Shown: positions 1 to 7,748, counted from the first letter of the stretch. The stretch is DNA of 9,453 bases from JANWHV01 sp035534995 (GCA_035534995.1 DATLQX010000142.1:1-9453), one strand, 5' to 3'. Notes: generated by a model not told the origin, from the letters alone. Translations and numbers: made by a program.

Positions 1-2
1 GG

Positions 3-479
3 GCTAGCCCAGGGCGCGCCGTGGCGTATAGTTGGGTGGGATCGGTAGATGCGCTCGAAAGGGCTGCGGGAGGCCCTGCCTCCTCCACCATTGTGAGTTT
101 GCTCGCGGGTGTCTCCAAGCTGGCAGAAGCATGGCTACTACTTCGTGCCGAGTGCTATGCGCCCCCACCTCGTTCCTCCGGTTTGAGCGGCGCGAGTACA
201 TCGCAGCAGCCCTTGGATGACCTGACCATCGTCGCGATTATGCATAAACATGCCAGTGCACTCCCCTCCCGTCGGCGGTGAGAGGGTCGTGCCGGATTCG
301 GCGCGGTGTGCGGGAGGCACTGCACCATCCTGGCATATCCCGCGATCAACCGCGATCCTCGTTTTCGCACCGCACAGGTTACGCAGCGCTGCCGTACGGA
401 GTTGCAGGCCAGCGCCGATGCCCTCGGCTCGGTACGTGCAGCCACCATCCTGCTCCATGAGATCCAACAGGCGGCGTAG
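3..479 (+). pseudogene. Possible decayed open frame with one in-frame TGA
   Basis: One plus-strand frame stays open from the left edge to a TGA at 279-281. It continues in the same frame, with no further stop, to a TAG at 477-479. The codons favour G or C in third position, and both halves read like protein: an alanine/leucine-rich stretch around 85-160 (SLLAGVSKLAEAWLLL) and a helix-like C-terminus around 396-476 (ending ATILLHEIQQAA). I do not recognise the family. The beginning lies outside the window. The simplest reading is the 3' part of a gene broken by a single nonsense mutation; chance open frames in GC-rich DNA are the main alternative, since the opposite strand is also open at 138-647. 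It converges on the minus-strand operon. Confidence 0.3.
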
Positions 480-517
480 ATTCATGCAGATTCCACATTG
501 GCTTTGGTTTAGGAACC

Positions 518-536
518 AGGGGTTATGCAAACCCCT
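518..536. terminator. Hairpin between convergent units
   Basis: AGGGGTT (518-524) and AACCCCT (530-536) form a perfect 7-bp stem around the loop ATGCA. It lies 131 bp downstream of the acetyltransferase stop on the minus strand and 38 bp downstream of the plus-strand TAG at 477-479, which is where a shared terminator would be expected. Neither strand has a run of T after the stem, so it is not a classic intrinsic terminator. The rest of 480-666 shows nothing recognisable. Confidence 0.35.
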
Positions 537-666
537 CAAATGAGACAAACCACGGGAACCACATGGTGCGTGCGACGCGCACTGCACATTGCGTCTACCG
601 CGGTTTCGAACTTTACGCAATCCGCCGGCGAGTGTATCGAAGTTCATGTGTGAGCGTCCGTACGGT

Positions 667-1503
667 TCACTCTATGCGAAGTGGTCTCTCCACACGGTAA
701 AACACGCGCTCATGCCGATAGACCAACTCGCTGGCGACATAGCCTTCAGCAAAGAGGCATGTGAATGCCTCTCGCGTTGCCTTCCGCCACGCCAGTGCCG
801 CTTCCCGAGAGACGCGCTTGATCTCTTGAACCCGCGCCGGAATCTCGACAAGCGCGATGGCCGCTGTTGGTGGGACGTAGGTCGTCGGCAGGCGTATTTC
901 CCCGGATCCGACTATCGAGCCAAGTGCGCATGGTGTATCCCCACTCTGTTGCGATGCGTGGCTTATCTCTCTGGCTGCCGCGCGAGTACGCACGCGGGTT
1001 GTATTCAGATGCCACTCGACTAACAGGCGATCACTGGGCATGCCTCGATTCAACCGGTCTTCCATCGGGCCGTAGTAGTCCTCAGTGTAGGTCCTTGCAA
1101 TACCACCCAAACAGGCCAGGTTGAGCCGCGCATTGGCCGCTTCCAGCGGATCACAGGTCCAGACGATCAGCTCAATCCCCTGAGCCAGCACCAGCTCCCG
1201 TTGGCGCCATTTCAGCGCGGCACCGATGCCACGGCCGCGCCATTTGGGATGTACGCCAACCATGTAGGATAGATGCGCCCGCTGGCCATTGTGTTCGGCC
1301 TGCACGCTCAGCAGAAGGCCAACCATCGCGCTCTGTATGTAAGCTCCCAGCACCACTCCACCATGACGGGACAGCGTAATAAGCAGGCGAGCAGGAACTA
1401 TCTCGCGGGGCTCATAGCCCCATATGAGACTCTGAAGTTCCTGGTGCTCCAGACAGGCGTCAATCGTGTGAATCATCTCGATGTGCGTTGGATGCGAGTT
1501 CAT
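667..1503 (-). CDS. GNAT-family N-acetyltransferase (COG3375-like)
   Basis: The product is 278 residues with a predicted GNAT acyl-CoA-binding motif, VGVHPKWRGRGIGAALK (residues about 82-98); RGRGIG would cradle the pyrophosphate of acetyl-CoA. It is followed by an IVWTCDPLEAANARLNL segment and a YYG motif typical of the larger COG3375-type predicted acetyltransferases. About 110 further C-terminal residues are family-specific and of unknown role. Start is ATG at 1503; AGGA lies about 13 bases upstream, which is rather far, so the internal ATG at 1476 is an alternative. It is the last gene of the minus-strand run, separated from the deacylase gene by 161 bp that contain a hairpin. The substrate is unknown; from context it could acetylate an amino acid or peptide released by the upstream hydrolases, but that is inference. 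Confidence 0.85.
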   Translation of the reverse strand: MNSHPTHIEMIHTIDACLEHQELQSLIWGYEPREIVPARLLITLSRHGGVVLGAYIQSAMVGLLLSVQAEHNGQRAHLSYMVGVHPKWRGRGIGAALKWRQRELVLAQGIELIVWTCDPLEAANARLNLACLGGIARTYTEDYYGPMEDRLNRGMPSDRLLVEWHLNTTRVRTRAAAREISHASQQSGDTPCALGSIVGSGEIRLPTTYVPPTAAIALVEIPARVQEIKRVSREAALAWRKATREAFTCLFAEGYVASELVYRHERVFYRVERPLRIE

Positions 1504-1585
1504 GGGCTACTCAGTTTCCTCCGCCGTCGTTACGATCAATCGCAGTTCGTGCAGGTCACCGTAGTCACTGTGTGCCGCCGCTACA

Positions 1586-1611
1586 CCATCCCGAGCCAAG
1601 CTGCGGGATGG
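1586..1611 (-). other. Intercistronic hairpin before the acetyltransferase gene
   Basis: CCATCCCG (1586-1593) pairs perfectly with CGGGATGG (1604-1611). Inside, AGC/GCT can add three more pairs around a CAA triloop with one bulged G. It lies in the 161-bp gap between the deacylase and acetyltransferase genes. No T-run follows on the minus strand, so mRNA stabilisation or partial attenuation fits better than full termination. Confidence 0.5.
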
Positions 1612-1664
1612 AATCAAATCAACCTACTGGTACCAGAATAGGGTTCGGACATTGTCGTCCAGCA

Positions 1665-3257
1665 TTAACCAGAACGCTCACTCGAACGCAGGCGGCGCCC
1701 CCGACGCGCTCCAGTATACTGACCGTCCGCGACCGCAAGGACGCCGTTGATGAATACATGCAGCAGGCCCCTGGGCGGCTGCACAGGATCGGTGTAGGTC
1801 GCACGATCCTCGACTGTCTCGGCTTGGAAGGTGACGATGTCGGCGGCATAGCCGGGGGTAATACGTCCTCGGTCCAGTAGGTGGAAGGTTTCGGCCGGCA
1901 GCGATGTCATTTTGCGTATTGCTTCTTCAAGCGACAGAATTCCGCGCTCCCGCGCATAGCGTCCCAGCACGCGAGGAAACGTTCCCCACATACGCGGATG
2001 AGGCTTGCCCCCCATGCCGGGGGGCAAGCCATCCGAGCCAATGCTGGTGAGCGGGTCTCTCAGCGCCGCTTCGAGGTCCGCTTCGTCCATGCCGAAGGCA
2101 ACCATCGAGACGCCAAGACGCTCCTGCACCAGGACGTGCACAAGTGCGCCCGTCCCATCGGTCCTCTGGATACCGGCGAGTTCGTCGAGCGTCTTACCTT
2201 CAAATCGATGGTCGCGTGTGCTTGCGATCAAAATGCCCTTGAAGCCGCCGCATCCTGCTATCTGATTGTCCCAATCCTCCCGCGCCAAGTCCGCTCGCAG
2301 CCGATCGACCATTTCCGTGCTCCGCAGCTTCGTCAGCAATAGGTCATCCGGCAGCGTGTTCAACCAGGCGGGAAGGCACGCGGTGAGCATGGTGCTTGAG
2401 GCAGTATAGGGGTAGACGTCGAAGCGGACATCGATACCGTCGGCGCGGGCCGCGGCCACCAGATCCAGTGATTGCCGCACCAGTCCCCAGTTGCGTCGTC
2501 CGATTGCTTTGTGATGCGAAACTTCGACGCGCACGCCGGCCTCGCGGCCAATTTGGACCGCTTCCCGCACCGCTTCCAGCAGGCCACTGGCCTCATTGCG
2601 GATATGCGAGGCGTAGAGCGCCGGGCGACCGTGCAGTGACCTACTCAGACCGATAAGCTCGTCCGTCTGGGACAGGCTGCCCGGAGGATAGATCAATCCT
2701 GACGAAAGGCCGACGGCGCCAGCTTCCAGCGCCTCTTCCAGCAGTTGTCGCATGAGTGCCCGCACGCGTGGCGTCGGCGCGTGGGGCTCAAAACCCATGG
2801 CAGCAATACGCAAGGTACCGTGGCCAACCAGGGGGGCGTAGTTCACCACGTACCCAGCCGCATCGGTAGCATCAAGCAGGTCGCCAAATGCGTTGCCCCG
2901 CCATAGCGTAGGCGGGAATAAGCGCTGCAGGTAGGTGCTCAGTTCAGCTGCGTGCCGCGGTGAGCGCGGCCCGAGGCTCAGGCCACAATTCCCCACGACT
3001 TCCGTCGTCACGCCTTGCAAGATCTTTGACAGGTCAGGCGCGTCGAGAAGGGGCGCATTGTCGGCATGCGAATGGGAATCGATAAATCCTGGCGCTACTA
3101 CCGAGCCGCTGACGTCCTTCACATCGGCGTCATGATGCCGTTCACCCACCGGGTCAACGGCAACGATCACGCTGTCCTCGATGGTCACATCCGCTACTCG
3201 ACCTGGTGCGCCCGTGCCATCGATGACCAGTCCGCCGGTGAGGACTAGGCGCCTCAT
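1665..3257 (-). CDS. N-acyl-D-amino-acid deacylase (D-aminoacylase)
   Basis: An amidohydrolase-superfamily enzyme of 530 residues that removes the acyl group from N-acyl-D-amino acids to give free D-amino acids. The metal-site signature is complete: GFIDSHSH (H62, H64), the cysteine in VVGNCG (C91) that bridges metals in D-aminoacylases, H218 in YASHIRNE, H248 in VEVSHHK, and the catalytic aspartate in SIGSDG (about D409), followed by the family motif KPHPRMWGTFPRVLGRY. The C-terminus carries the usual GRITPGYAADIV strand. I chose ATG 3257 because it begins the conserved MRRLVLTGG strand and overlaps the upstream TGA as ATGA, implying translational coupling; upstream in-frame starts would lie deep in the hydrolase gene. 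No signal peptide, so cytoplasmic. A 12-bp-stem hairpin lies within the gene at 2002-2030. Dihydroorotase- or hydantoinase-like activity is less likely, given the cysteine. Confidence 0.92.
   Translation of the reverse strand: MRRLVLTGGLVIDGTGAPGRVADVTIEDSVIVAVDPVGERHHDADVKDVSGSVVAPGFIDSHSHADNAPLLDAPDLSKILQGVTTEVVGNCGLSLGPRSPRHAAELSTYLQRLFPPTLWRGNAFGDLLDATDAAGYVVNYAPLVGHGTLRIAAMGFEPHAPTPRVRALMRQLLEEALEAGAVGLSSGLIYPPGSLSQTDELIGLSRSLHGRPALYASHIRNEASGLLEAVREAVQIGREAGVRVEVSHHKAIGRRNWGLVRQSLDLVAAARADGIDVRFDVYPYTASSTMLTACLPAWLNTLPDDLLLTKLRSTEMVDRLRADLAREDWDNQIAGCGGFKGILIASTRDHRFEGKTLDELAGIQRTDGTGALVHVLVQERLGVSMVAFGMDEADLEAALRDPLTSIGSDGLPPGMGGKPHPRMWGTFPRVLGRYARERGILSLEEAIRKMTSLPAETFHLLDRGRITPGYAADIVTFQAETVEDRATYTDPVQPPRGLLHVFINGVLAVADGQYTGARRGRRLRSSERSG
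2002..2030. other. Strong intragenic hairpin in the deacylase gene
   Basis: GGCTTGCCCCCC (2002-2013) and GGGGGGCAAGCC (2019-2030) form a perfect 12-bp stem with a five-base loop. It encodes GLPPGMGGKP right after the catalytic SIGSD motif. Flanking GGAT and ATCC could extend it past a two-base bulge. Confidence 0.6.
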
Positions 3258-4066
3258 CGTTCCGCCCCCATCCATGCGTCGAACGCTATTCTGGCCAACT
3301 GCCCAATACACTCCTCTCCTTCATTCATGAAGGTAAACCCGGTATCCGCCGCCTCAGCCGTCATGAAGACCATGGCGACCGTAATGCCGCGCGATTCAAG
3401 CAGCCCAATATCCCCGCGGACACCTGGAAGCGCGCCGGTCTTATTGGCAATGCGCAGCGCCGAATCGCCGTACGCATTGAACGGCAAATAGCGCGGAATC
3501 ATATTGTGGTAGGATTGCATACGCGCTACCGCCAGAGTCTCGTAGGCGCCGGGCAGCCGCCCCTCGGCCAACCCCTCAAGATGAGCGAGGAGGGCATGCG
3601 GCGTTGCCCGACCCATAGAAGTGACAGGGGCTCCCGGCTGATAGCCCGCTAACGCATCGACGATAATCCCCTCGCCTATCGTACGCCGAATCAGGCCGTT
3701 GGTGCCCTCGATGGTCATTGCCCGCAGCAGGAGGTTCGTTGCCAGATTGTCGGAGACGCAAATCATCAGCCAGGCCGCCTCCTGGAAGGAAATCGTCCGC
3801 GGCAATGACAGATATTGCAAAATACCGGATCCCCCAGGGATATCGGCACTGGTTATCTCGACGGTCTGATCCCACCTGGCTTTCCCCTGATCGACAAAGG
3901 CGTGGAATGCGGTCAGCACGGGCAATTTCGCCACACTCGCCGTGGGGAAGATCTCATCGGCACGCGACAGCACACGCTCACCGGTGGTGAGATTGGCCAG
4001 CGCGTACCCGACCCGCCCTGAAAAGCGGCACGCTGCCTCATCCAGGCATTTCACGAGGTCAATCAT
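3254..4066 (-). CDS. Serine hydrolase of the class A beta-lactamase fold, cytoplasmic
   Basis: The 270-residue product has all three active-site boxes of the penicillin-recognising serine hydrolases in order and at normal spacing: SVAK (S44, K47), SDN (105-107) and KTG (209-211). It lacks two things a secreted class A beta-lactamase has. The N-terminus (MIDLVKCLDEAACRF) is not a signal peptide. No ExxLN omega-loop motif with the deacylating Glu166 is visible between SDN and KTG, and the loop looks short (DALAGYQPGAPVTSM). A D-aminopeptidase, DD-peptidase-like or amidase role on imported peptides is more likely than antibiotic resistance. ATG 4066 is preceded by a clear GGAGG five bases away, which decides it over the longer frame from 4099. 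It follows the transporter genes and overlaps the deacylase gene by ATGA. Confidence 0.85.
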   Translation of the reverse strand: MIDLVKCLDEAACRFSGRVGYALANLTTGERVLSRADEIFPTASVAKLPVLTAFHAFVDQGKARWDQTVEITSADIPGGSGILQYLSLPRTISFQEAAWLMICVSDNLATNLLLRAMTIEGTNGLIRRTIGEGIIVDALAGYQPGAPVTSMGRATPHALLAHLEGLAEGRLPGAYETLAVARMQSYHNMIPRYLPFNAYGDSALRIANKTGALPGVRGDIGLLESRGITVAMVFMTAEAADTGFTFMNEGEECIGQLARIAFDAWMGAER

Positions 4067-4070
4067 ATGA

Positions 4071-4077
4071 TCCTCCG
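4071..4077 (-). promoter_or_regulatory. Ribosome binding site of the serine hydrolase
   Basis: On the minus strand the sequence reads AGACGGAGGATCATATG. GGAGG sits five bases before the ATG at 4066, the strongest Shine-Dalgarno in the operon. It excludes the upstream in-frame start and gives the protein no room for a signal peptide. Confidence 0.7.
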
Positions 4078-4162
4078 TCTTCCGAGCGCGTAGCGCCACC
4101 GCGCGTTATCGCCGCCATATGCAACCCGCTTTCGAATACTAAGCAACACGCATCACGCGGTC

Positions 4163-5041
4163 CTAGGTCCGCCCCACGGCAAGCAGATCACGCAGGCCAT
4201 CGCCAAGCAGCATGATTGAAAGCACCAGGAGCACCAGCGCCGCAGCCGGAAACAGGGCGAGCCACGGCGCTTGGTAGATGTTCTGCTGGGCCTCGCTCAG
4301 CATCATGCCGAGACTCGTGTCCGGTGGTTGGAGCCCGGCGCCGACAAAGCTGAAGGTTGCCTCTCCCAGGATGGCTCCCGTGAAGGCCACCATCTGTTGC
4401 ACGAGGACCGGGTCCACCGCGTTGCGCAGTACGTGCCGCGCGAAGATGGTGGGCATCCCCACGCCGAGGGCCTGGGCCGCTTCGATGTATCCCTGAGACA
4501 ATACTTCGAGCACGGAGGCACGTGCCATACGGATCGTCAAGGGCGTCCAAGCCACGGTAAGCACGATCAACACGTTGGTAAGGCCCGGGCCCACGACGGC
4601 CATAAAGGCGAGTGCGAGCAGAATAGCGGGTAAGGACATCAGGGCATCGACCACCCGCATGATCAAGGTGTCCGCCCACCGCGCGTACGCGGCCAGCATG
4701 CCAAGCGGCATACCGATCAGAAATGTCACGATACTCACCGCGAATCCCAGGAGTAGCGAGAGCCGGCTGCCGATCAGCACGCGCACCAGGATGTCACGGC
4801 CAAAATCGTCGGTGCCGAAGATGTGGCCCGGACTAGGCGGTTGGAGCACGGCCATCGGGTCCGCGGCATTGGCATCGACGTGGAGCACCAGAGGGAGTCC
4901 AATGGCGCAGATCATCGCAACGCTCATTCCACCCACACCGCACCATATCCGGACGCCTAGTCGCCTTCGCCGCCGCGCTGCTATCCAGGTTATCGGTTGA
5001 TCAGCGTCCTGCGCTAAGCGATCGATCGTTGCATTAGCCAA
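4163..5041 (-). CDS. Peptide ABC transporter permease, DppC type
   Basis: Inner-membrane subunit of a dipeptide/oligopeptide (or nickel) importer. A hydrophobic segment near the N-terminus is followed by the DppC/OppC hallmark HIFGTDDFGRDILVRVLIGSRLSL, several further membrane helices, and the EAA loop (YIEAAQALGVGMPTIFARHVLRN) that docks the ATPase. The C-terminal FVGAGLQPPDTSLGMMLSEAQ and GDGLRDLL segments are also typical. The start is uncertain: there is no in-frame ATG near the beginning. TTG at 5041 overlaps the end of the upstream permease gene by 8 bp, and TTG at 5059 overlaps by 26 bp; neither has a good ribosome site, so translation probably depends on coupling. A short arginine-rich stretch (AARRRRRLG) precedes the first helix, as expected for a cytoplasmic N-terminus. 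It pairs with the DppB-type subunit. Confidence 0.9.
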   Translation of the reverse strand: MANATIDRLAQDADQPITWIAARRRRRLGVRIWCGVGGMSVAMICAIGLPLVLHVDANAADPMAVLQPPSPGHIFGTDDFGRDILVRVLIGSRLSLLLGFAVSIVTFLIGMPLGMLAAYARWADTLIMRVVDALMSLPAILLALAFMAVVGPGLTNVLIVLTVAWTPLTIRMARASVLEVLSQGYIEAAQALGVGMPTIFARHVLRNAVDPVLVQQMVAFTGAILGEATFSFVGAGLQPPDTSLGMMLSEAQQNIYQAPWLALFPAAALVLLVLSIMLLGDGLRDLLAVGRT

Positions 5042-5978
5042 GACGCACCCGGGGATCAACTAGCGAATAGAGGATATCGATGGCCAGGTTCACAAGAAGG
5101 ATCATCGTGCCGATAAACAGCACGCCGCCCTGCAGCGTCGGAAAGTCCCGATGCAGGGCGCTGTTGAGCATCAACTCTCCCAGCCCAGGCAGATTGAAGA
5201 CTACTTCCGTGACAAACGCCCCTCCCAGCAGAGCAGTAAAGATCAAGCCGATACCAGTTAGTAGCGGCAAGAGGGCCGAGGAGAGGGCATGGCGGAAAAT
5301 TACCACGAGCGGGGGACAGCCCTTAGCTCGCGCGGTACGCACGTAGTCGGCCGCGAGCACGCGAAGCAGGGACGTACGCGTGATGCGCGCGAGTGGGCCG
5401 GCCTGGATGAACCCGATGGTAAAGGATGGCAGCACAAGGTGGGCCAGCCAGGACGCGGGCGACACTTGCCAGGCGACATAGCCTTGCACTGGGAAGATCG
5501 GGTGCGATACGGCAAGGAAAAGGATCAGCAGCAGCCCCAGCATGAACTCCGGGACGGCGAAGCCCAGTGAGGAGACAATGGTGACCATGGCGTCGACAAC
5601 GCCGCCTCGGCGCACGGCGGAGATTGTGCCCGCTCCCACCCCGATCAGCAGGGCAATAACGAATCCCAGGAGCACTATCGTCAAGGTCACGCTGAAGTGC
5701 GTGATCAGGGCCGGCGCCACGCCGGAATTGAGGAAGAAGGACTGCCCGAAGTCGCCATGCACCACATTACCTAGCCATTTCAGATACTGCACTGGCAGTG
5801 GCAAATCCAGGCCCATTTGGGCGTTGAGCTGCGCAATCTCAGCCGGCGTAGCCTGCACCCCCAGGATTACAGCCGCCGGACTACCGCCCGCGAGATGCAG
5901 GAGGGAAAAACTGAGCAGGCTCAAAATCAGCCAGATTGGCAGGAGGGCGACGATTCGTTTACCAATATAGATGATCAT
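5034..5978 (-). CDS. Peptide ABC transporter permease, DppB type
   Basis: Inner-membrane permease of 314 residues, the usual DppB/OppB length. It opens with the typical MIIYIGKRIVALLPIWLILS helix, has the periplasmic-loop pattern GLDLPLPVQYLKWLGNVVHGDFGQS, about six membrane helices, the EAA loop (YVRTARAKGCPPLVVIFRHAL) and the conserved end GLGELMLNSALHRDFPTLQG followed by YSLVDPRVRLG. ATG 5978 is chosen because it matches the family start; the frame is open upstream to 6035, but that stretch lies in the hairpin gap. GGGGAG lies about ten bases upstream, a weak or stretched ribosome site. It is separated from the binding-protein gene by 102 bp containing a strong hairpin and overlaps the DppC-type gene. 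The two permeases would form the heterodimeric channel. Confidence 0.93.
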   Translation of the reverse strand: MIIYIGKRIVALLPIWLILSLLSFSLLHLAGGSPAAVILGVQATPAEIAQLNAQMGLDLPLPVQYLKWLGNVVHGDFGQSFFLNSGVAPALITHFSVTLTIVLLGFVIALLIGVGAGTISAVRRGGVVDAMVTIVSSLGFAVPEFMLGLLLILFLAVSHPIFPVQGYVAWQVSPASWLAHLVLPSFTIGFIQAGPLARITRTSLLRVLAADYVRTARAKGCPPLVVIFRHALSSALLPLLTGIGLIFTALLGGAFVTEVVFNLPGLGELMLNSALHRDFPTLQGGVLFIGTMILLVNLAIDILYSLVDPRVRLG

Positions 5979-5992
5979 GGTGATCGCACTCC

Positions 5993-6026
5993 CCGGCGCT
6001 GGTTGGCACCCGCCAACCAGCGCTGG
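5993..6026 (-). other. Strong hairpin between binding protein and permease genes
   Basis: GCGCTGGTTGGC (5996-6007) pairs perfectly with GCCAACCAGCGC (6012-6023) over a four-base loop. The stem can be extended through a G-T pair and two G-C pairs to 5993-6026. It begins 15 bp upstream of the permease ATG and lies 55 bp past the binding-protein stop. No T-run follows, so it is not a simple terminator. Placed here, it would block 3'-exonuclease decay of the binding-protein message and favour excess binding protein over permease, a known arrangement in ABC importer operons; that role is inferred. Confidence 0.65.
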
Positions 6027-6080
6027 CGTAGGCACGCCGCCACGACTAAGGTGCTCCGGCTCATCGTAGCCTGCCCGCGT

Positions 6081-7676
6081 CTAATATACGTTCCAGAAGC
6101 GCGGCGTGAAGTATGGGTGGTAGCCTTGGAGGCTCGACGCTGATGCATCGAGGCCATATAACAATCCAATAGGCAGGATCGGAACGTCAGTCCAGACCCG
6201 CTGCTGGACCTGCCGATAGATGGCTTGGCGACGCGCCTGATCGGCTATGGTAGCACCTTCCTGAAGTAAGTCCCCCATTTGCGGGCTTACAAAGCCCGGT
6301 GCGAGCGGTGCATTGGGCGCGATGATGATGTACCAATCCAACGGACTAGGTTTGAAAAGGGCGCCGCTGGCCAGCATGTCCCAGTCGCCTTTCGGCTGCT
6401 CAAACAGCGCCACGGCGCCAGGCCAGTCCAGAACCTTGAGCTTCGCATTAATGCCGGCCAGCTGCAATTGGCGTGCGACCTCAAGCGCCTCGGCATAGTC
6501 GGATGGATAGGTGTGATTCGCTACGATAGTGAGCGTCTGGCCATGATACCCTGCCTGCTTAAGCAGGGCCTTGACGCGGCCCAGGTTGGGATGGTTGTAG
6601 ATACCCTGCCCCGCGGACGGGTCATACCAGCGTGATTGCTCGGGCCAGAAGAGACTGCTTGACGCCTTGTAAAAACGCGAACTTCCAGAGGCCGCCACAT
6701 TCAGGACCGCGCTATCATCGAGCGCGGCAACGACTGCCTGACGCAGGTATCTGTTCGCTAGGGCGCGTCCGGCACGCTGATTGAGCCAGAATGCCAGGTA
6801 CGTCAAATCAGAAATGACCTGTGGCTTGAGGCTCGAATTGGCGGCGATGGCCGGATAGGATGTGGTGGGAAGGCCCTCGGCGTACTGGAAATCGCCACGC
6901 TCAAGGCCGGACAGACGAGTCTCGGGCTGCGCGACAGGCTCAAACTTGATGCTGCTGAAATAGGCAATACGATTACCGCCCAGGCCAGTCGCCGCGAAAT
7001 GCTCGGCAGGCGTGTAGCCGGCAAAGCGAGTGAGGAGCAGGTACTGATCGGGCACCCAGCTGGTGATGGCATAGGGCCCGGTACCGATCAGATCCGGCGG
7101 GTTGAGGGTATGGAGCACCCGAGCATACTTCGCCGGCATAATGACGATCTCGGGCAGCGGCGTTGCGAGGACCTCAAGCAGGGCGCCGTATTGATGCTTG
7201 AGGCGGATGACGGCGGTGTCTGGTCCCTGTGGCTGGACGGACGCAATCACTGGTGCGAGGGTGGGAGCATTCTCACCGATTTTCATGGCGCGAATTATCG
7301 ATGCCACCACATCCGCGGAGGTCATCGTCTGGCCATTCTGGAATTTTATGTTTGGCGCAAGGTGGAATGTATAGTCGAGGCCGTTGCCGCTGATGGTCCA
7401 CGAAGTAGCGAGGGCCGGAATGATGTTGTAGTGGTCGTCATAGGTAACCAGCGAATCGAAGACATGAAGCGTGAGCTCCGTCGATGACGTCGCTGAGTTG
7501 AGCGTGGGATCCAGAGTCGGCGCGGGCGCGGCCATGGCCGCAACCAATTGACCCGCGCCACCGGGAGCCGGCACCGCGGCAGGGACGGCCGCGCTTGTCC
7601 TGCGCGGGGTAAACGCGGGTGTCAAGACCACCGCTACCAGTGCCGGCAGCAGCGCGAAGCGGAATCGTCGCATCAT
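6081..7676 (-). CDS. Family 5 peptide-binding protein of the ABC transporter
   Basis: The 531-residue product is the length of DppA/OppA-type extracytoplasmic binding proteins (SBP_bac_5). After the signal it shows the family's start (APAPTLDPTLNSATSSTELTLHVFDSLV), then ALATSWTISGNGLDYTFHLAPNIKFQNGQTMTSADVV, a GTGPYAI loop, and the late LKQAGYHG and LKVLDWPGAVALF segments. The N-terminus has arginines, a hydrophobic core (FALLPALVAVVL) and a likely cleavage region near TSAAVPA. There is no lipobox cysteine, so the protein should be released to a periplasm or exterior rather than lipid-anchored. ATG 7676 follows GGAG at a six-base spacing; the longer GTG start at 7706 has no ribosome site. It lies 72 bp downstream of the regulator gene. 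The ligand is probably a peptide, possibly one with D-residues, judging from the downstream enzymes. Confidence 0.92.
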   Translation of the reverse strand: MMRRFRFALLPALVAVVLTPAFTPRRTSAAVPAAVPAPGGAGQLVAAMAAPAPTLDPTLNSATSSTELTLHVFDSLVTYDDHYNIIPALATSWTISGNGLDYTFHLAPNIKFQNGQTMTSADVVASIIRAMKIGENAPTLAPVIASVQPQGPDTAVIRLKHQYGALLEVLATPLPEIVIMPAKYARVLHTLNPPDLIGTGPYAITSWVPDQYLLLTRFAGYTPAEHFAATGLGGNRIAYFSSIKFEPVAQPETRLSGLERGDFQYAEGLPTTSYPAIAANSSLKPQVISDLTYLAFWLNQRAGRALANRYLRQAVVAALDDSAVLNVAASGSSRFYKASSSLFWPEQSRWYDPSAGQGIYNHPNLGRVKALLKQAGYHGQTLTIVANHTYPSDYAEALEVARQLQLAGINAKLKVLDWPGAVALFEQPKGDWDMLASGALFKPSPLDWYIIIAPNAPLAPGFVSPQMGDLLQEGATIADQARRQAIYRQVQQRVWTDVPILPIGLLYGLDASASSLQGYHPYFTPRFWNVY

Positions 7677-7690
7677 CCATTTCTCCATTC

Positions 7691-7706
7691 GTGACTGATC
7701 TGTCAC
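7691..7706. promoter_or_regulatory. Near-palindrome upstream of the binding-protein gene
   Basis: GTGACTGATCTGTCAC is symmetric at 14 of 16 positions and ends 14 bases before the chosen ATG at 7676. It could be an operator or a small leader hairpin (GTGAC/GTCAC). It does not resemble the palindrome in front of the regulator gene. I see no convincing promoter in the 72-bp gap, so this gene is probably co-transcribed with the regulator. Confidence 0.35.
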
Positions 7707-7748
7707 TCGGACGCATATGTCTCGATGGCCAGCACGGCCTGGCTCAAC

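Noticed and set aside
340..357. Tandem CCGCGATC repeat
   Set aside because: Only two 8-base copies within a possible coding frame; probably chance.
138..647. Minus-strand frame of 169 codons in the left flank
   Set aside because: The product is rich in Cys, Arg and Gly with no recognisable domain, and the opposite frame reads more like protein.
589..1124. Plus-strand frames opposite the acetyltransferase gene
   Set aside because: Antisense shadows with low-quality composition.
4188..4679. Alternative minus-strand frame within the DppC-type permease
   Set aside because: Overlaps a membrane protein with clear family motifs; no motif of its own.
7728..7743. GCCAG/CTGGC stem after the regulator gene as a terminator
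   Set aside because: Only five pairs and no following T-run on the minus strand.
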